From Gnetum montanum (lineage: Eukaryota; Streptophyta; Gnetopsida; Gnetales; Gnetaceae): a DNA stretch of 36,650 bases. The translations under genes and the position numbers were made by a program. Below are positions 33,188-36,650 of this stretch, one piece after another. Below the pieces are notes generated by a model. It ran no database searches. It was given only the letters and a program-made list of their open reading frames with translations, and was not told the origin of the DNA. The stretch is from positions 741,543-778,192 of the forward strand of contig MNCI01006175.1 of NCBI GenBank assembly GCA_015680685.1, written 5' to 3'. How positions within the stretch are numbered: position 1 is the stretch's first letter; each line of letters opens with the position of its first letter.

Positions 33188-33439
33188 TGTAGGAGTCATG
33201 TGGCGACTAATCCGGATTATTAGTTCATGGGCTAGTTTCAGTTACGGATGGTTTCTTGATGCATATTTATGTAATGTTTCAAAACTCTCTTGTAACTATA
33301 ATTTGCAAAATATATAATGAAACTCTAGTGTAGTTGTGAATGAGAGGCAATCTTGTTGAACCAAAAAAATTATGTGTGTTCTATGTGTGCTTGTTTTTCC
33401 TATTCTTGCTTTTTTTTTCACTTCATTTATTTCCTAACA
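33188..33439 (+). repeat. Copia 5' LTR
   Basis: TGTAGGAG to TTCCTAACA, about 252 bp. The ends form an imperfect inverted repeat, and a primer site follows three bases later. TATATAATG at about 33310 may be its TATA box. No second copy is available to confirm the left end. Confidence 0.65.
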
Positions 33440-33442
33440 AAT

Positions 33443-33456
33443 TGGTATCGAAGCCA
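33443..33456 (+). other. Copia primer binding site (initiator-Met tRNA)
   Basis: TGGTATCGAAGCCA differs at two positions from TGGTATCAGAGCCA, the common plant copia primer site. Confidence 0.8.
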
Positions 33457-33472
33457 AGTTTGCAAAGGATCA

Positions 33473-34180
33473 ATGAGAGTAATGACATTCGAGGATGGGA
33501 AAGTCAGGATTGACAAGTTTGATGGGATGGACTTCAGGTTCTAGAAGATGCAGATTGAAGATTATTTGTACCATAAGAAGTTGCATGAACAACTATTTGG
33601 GAAGAAGAAAAATCATATGAGTGAAGAGGATTGGGAACTATTAGATCACCAGGCTCTTGGGGTGATTCGTTTGACATTATCATAGAACGTTGCGTTCAAT
33701 ATCATCAATGAAAAGACTACTCAAGGTTTGATGAAGGCCTTATCAGATATGTATGGGAAGCCATTTGCCTCGAACAAGGTATATCTAATACATCAATTAT
33801 TCAATTTGAGGATGTCTAAAGATGTGTCGGTTATAGATCACATTAATGAGGTCAATATGATCATAAGTCAATTGAGTTTTGTGGAAATCGACTTTGATGA
33901 TGAGATTAAGGCATTGATCTTGTTATCATCACTGCCTAATAGCTGGTCTACAATGGTGACTATAGTTAGTAGTTCATCAAAAGATCAAAAATTGAAGTTG
34001 TCCAAATTTTGAGATCTAATTCTCAGTGAGGATATACGCAGAAGGAAGTCAGGTGAATCTTCAGGTTCTACCTTGGGTAATAAAGGCAAAAGTAGTAGAA
34101 GTCTTTAGCGGGGGTAGAATCAAGGCCATGGAAAACCAAAGTTCAAGGAAGAAGTCAATCCAAGGGTCATAAGAATGTCA
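33473..34180 (+). pseudogene. Copia gag
   Basis: The ATG at 33473 opens VRIDKFDGMDFRF, followed by a TAG where a Trp is usual. In the same frame come MQIEDYLYHKKLHE, EEDWELLDHQALGVIRL, LMKALSDMYGKPFASNKV and ALILLSSLPNSW, the copia gag (UBN2-type) order. A second stop (TAG) lies after LTLS and a third (TGA) after LKLSKF. The zinc-knuckle region near 34180-34230 is degraded, and the frame shifts there before the protease. Gag would form the particle; it is now dead. Confidence 0.88.
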
Positions 34181-36210
34181 CCTGTTGCGATTAGAAAGAC
34201 CACCTCAAAAAATAATGCACAACACTAAAGAAAGAAAAGAAAAATTAGTATGATGATTCAACAAATGTAGCTATTGAAGAAATTGTTGATGCCTTAGTTT
34301 ATTATGTGGACAATGGTATTGAATCTTGCATTCTTAATTTAGATGTGTCATTTCACTCTACTCCTTCTAAAGAACTATTTAATAACTATGTTGCTAGGAA
34401 TTTTGGAAAGGTTTATCTTGTAGATGATAAGCCATTGAACATTGTGGGAAAGGGTGACTTTTATCTAAAGACTGTCCACGAGAAGTAATTGAAGTTATAG
34501 ATTGTTAGACATGTTCCAGGTTTAAAGAAAACCCTTATTTCTATGGATCAAATAGATATTGAAGGGTACAATACAGTATTAGAAGGCAAATCCTAGAAAA
34601 TAATTACAAGAAATTTGATCATTACTTGAGGAAATAAGGTGGGAACATTGTACACCACTTATAAAATAAAAGACACAGTGTCAATGGTTGATTCAAAATC
34701 AATGTCAATGTTGTTGCATTGAAGGTTGGGTTACATGAGTGAAAAGGGAATGAAGTTGTTGGCCTTGCAGGGAAGATTACTAGACTTGAAGTCTATTGAT
34801 GTTGGTTTATGTGATGGATGTGTTTATGGGAAGCAAAAAAGAGTTAATTTCTCAAAATCTGGAAGAACATCAAAGACCGAGAAGTTGAAACTAGTGCATA
34901 CATATGTGTGGGGACCAACCTCAATGAGTTCTCTAGGTGGCTCATGCTATTATGTCACATTCATTGATAATTCCACTAGAAAGGTATGGGTTTATTTTCT
35001 TAAAAATAAATCTGATGTGTTTTCTACATTTAAAAGGTGGAAGGCAGAAGTGGTGAACCAAACTAGTTTGAAAGTTAAGTGTTTGAGGTTTGATAATGGA
35101 GGGGAGTATGATAGTCTAGATTTTAAGGCTTTCTGTTCTAACAATGGAAGAAAAATGATTAAGATGGTTCCTAAAACATTAGAGTAGAATGGTGTTGCTA
35201 AGAGAATGAACATGACCTTGAATGAGAGAGCTAGAAGCATGAGGATATCTTTTGGACTAGCAAAGATATTTTGGGAAAATGTAGTCAACACAGTAGCCTA
35301 TCTCATAAATTGAGGAACTTCAGTTCTAGTAAACTTTAAGATACTTGAGGAGGAATGATCAAGAAAGGTAGTAAACTTCTCACATTTAAAAGTTTTTGAT
35401 TGTGCATCATATGTGCACTTAGGTTCTAATGTCTGAGATAAACTTAACCCTAAAGCCAAGAAATGTTATTTTATTATCTATGGTTCTGATGATTTTGGTT
35501 ATCATATTTGGGATGATCAAATAGAAAGATTACAAGGCATAGAGATGTCACTTTTAATGAACATCTGGTGTACAAGGATAGGTCCAGATCAGAATCTAAC
35601 AGTGCAAGGAAGCAAGACAAGGAAAGTGAGAAGGTTGAATTGAAAGAGATATTTGAGTGGGATGTAGCTGAAAGGATTTAAGAAAATCTTGGAAACAAGA
35701 TAGCTGAAGATGAAGTTGAAGTTGAGTCAGAAAAAGTTACATCAGAGCCTCAGTTAAGAAGGTCTACTAGAACACTAAAGCCTAGAGATAGGTACTCTCC
35801 CTTATTACATTATTTGCTTTTCACTAATGCTAGGGAACCAAAATGTTTTGATGAAGCAATGTAGATGACATATCATGTTAAGTGGGAGTTGGCTATGAGA
35901 GATGAGATGAAGTAACTTCAGAAGAATACAATATGGACACTGACTAAGTTGCCAGAAGAAAAGAGGGCATTGTAGAATAAGTGGATGTATAGGGTCAAGG
36001 AAGAACATGATGGCAGCAAAAGATAGAAGGCAAGGTTAGTAGTAAAGGGTTTCCAACAAAAAAGAGAAATTCACTACACAAAAATTTTCTCTCTTGTAGT
36101 AAAGTTAACTACCATTAGATTAGTGCTAAGTATTGTGGCTATTGATGATTTGCATCTAGAACAATTAGATGTTAAAACTACTTTCTTGCATGGTGACCCA
36201 AATTCTATTT
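34181..36210 (+). pseudogene. Copia protease, integrase and start of RT
   Basis: The protease active site is lost: ILNLDVSFHSTP stands where ILDSG-type motifs occur. The GAG-pre-integrase part includes LGYMSEKGM and LCDGCVYGKQKRV. In the integrase core, HTYVWGP (34897) has Tyr for the first catalytic Asp, TFIDNSTRKVWVYFL keeps the second, and NGVAKRMN (about 35200) has Lys for the Glu. The tail with NPKAKKCYFI follows. RT starts with RDEMK and KWMYRVKEEHDGSK and reaches LEQLDVKTTFLHGD at about 36195, where homology ends. Stops are mainly TAG and TAA. The protein would process, integrate and copy the element, but all three catalytic centres are missing or mutated. Confidence 0.88.
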
Positions 36211-36242
36211 TTTGATTGTTATCGTTCTTTTGTATTCCTTGG

Positions 36243-36572
36243 AAGTTGAAGGGCCATTCCCTAGAAGCTGAAGGGTCAACCATTTCTTGGAAGTTGAAGG
36301 TTTAAAAGTTGAAGGGTTGGCCATTACAGAAGTTGAAGTGTTAACTGTTACATAAGTTGAAGGGTTGGTCATTACAAAAGTTGAAGGGTCGATTGTTATA
36401 GAAGTTGAAGTGTCGACCATTATAGAAGTTGAAGGGTTGACCATTAAGAAAGTTGAAGGGTTGGCCATTACAAAAGTTGAAGGGTCAACCATTACAAAAT
36501 TTGAAAGGTCGACCATTATAGAAGTTGAAGGGTCAACCGTTATAGAAGTTAAAGGGTCAAAAGTTGAAGGGG
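36243..36572. repeat. 24-bp minisatellite, about 14 units
   Basis: GTTGAAGGGTCGACCATTAT-type units recur at a strict 24-bp spacing from 36308 to 36548; units at both ends are 9 bp shorter or slightly irregular. Because 24 is divisible by three, frames stay open on both strands: octapeptides like EVEGSTII on plus and MVDPSTFV on minus. Neither is a recognised protein. It begins about 40 bp after the copia RT breaks off. Confidence 0.92.
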
Positions 36573-36587
36573 TGCTATTTTCTCTCT

Positions 36588-36650
36588 GATGAGTGGCGAG
36601 GTATCCCTACACTCAACCATATGAATACGAGCGTTTCCCGCACGATCTGG
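36588..36650 (-). repeat. End of an inverted G1-family LTR
   Basis: Its reverse complement ends GTACTC-like as in G1: ATGGTTGAGTGTAGGG, then CGCCACTCATCA. It matches 110-172 and 6356-6418. The bases left of 36588 are not a primer site, so this is the outer end of a 3' or solo LTR continuing right of the window. It keeps CpGs that are lost in G1. Confidence 0.85.

Larger units (their letters stand above)
33188..36210 (+). mobile_element. Ty1/copia element, truncated in RT
   Basis: The order 5' LTR, primer site, gag, protease, integrase, start of RT is that of Ty1/copia. It breaks off at about 36200, right after the RT phrase QLDVKTTFLHGD. A minisatellite follows, and the catalytic DD box and the 3' LTR are absent. 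Confidence 0.88.

Noticed and set aside
36205-36589. Two opposite open frames over the minisatellite as genes
   Set aside because: They exist because the repeat unit is a multiple of three; no start context, domain or neighbouring exon supports either.

Overview
This window reads as nuclear DNA of a seed plant, in a gene-poor part of a large, transposon-dominated genome. The support is nested Athila-like and other Ty3/gypsy LTR elements, a Ty1/copia element with an initiator-Met primer site, a spliced hAT transposase with a DUF659-type domain, and fragments of plant-type host genes. The elements are old and full of point stops but have few frameshifts; this suits slowly turning-over genomes such as gymnosperms, but I cannot name the species. 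I see no intact host gene, rRNA, tRNA or CRISPR array. Family assignments come from reading motifs, not from database searches. Element names G1, G2, G3, G4 and R5 are mine.

Layout. (1) Up to 6418: G1 (+), an Athila-like element with LTRs, a decayed tRNA-Asp primer site, gag and protease, but no reverse transcriptase (RT), RNase H (RH) or integrase (IN). (2) 6419-10099: a broken hAT transposase gene (+). Its coding sequence resumes directly at the G1 3' LTR, so G1 appears to have inserted into it. A diverged solo LTR (8049-9485) sits in its last intron. (3) About 10.4-11.8 kb: fragments of two host genes (a von Willebrand A domain and a neutral ceramidase) with three perfect 32-33 bp tandem duplications. 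(4) 11.8-12.36 kb: an LTR-like remnant. (5) 12357-26212: G2 (-), of the G1 family, with gag, protease, RT, RNase H and integrase, split by (6) R5 (13974-20540, -), which has a GATAC target duplication on both sides. R5 encodes a 737-codon open frame joining Gag, protease and the integrase C-terminal tail, without RT, RNase H or integrase core. (7) 26213-32982: related plus-strand material: a 3' tail (G3), an LTR, a long spacer, a third ORF of about 2.7 kb carrying about 40 stops, a polypurine tract and a second LTR (G4). (8) 33188-about 36210: a decayed copia element (+) that ends inside RT. (9) 36243-36572: a 24-bp minisatellite. (10) 36588-36650: the end of a G1-family LTR in inverse orientation.

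How the parts fit. G1 (gag-PR), G2 (pol) and G4 (third ORF) together show the parts of one Athila-like family, each copy having lost a different part. G1 and R5, from two different gypsy families, have each lost the RT-RNase H-integrase core, which suggests non-autonomous derivatives that would need pol from elsewhere. Inferred order of events: the hAT element predates G1 and the solo LTR, G2 sits in older G3 sequence, and R5 is the youngest datable insertion. Two single-N positions flanked by near-identical repeats (6950, 16370) and a 471-base N run (19113-19583) are assembly features.
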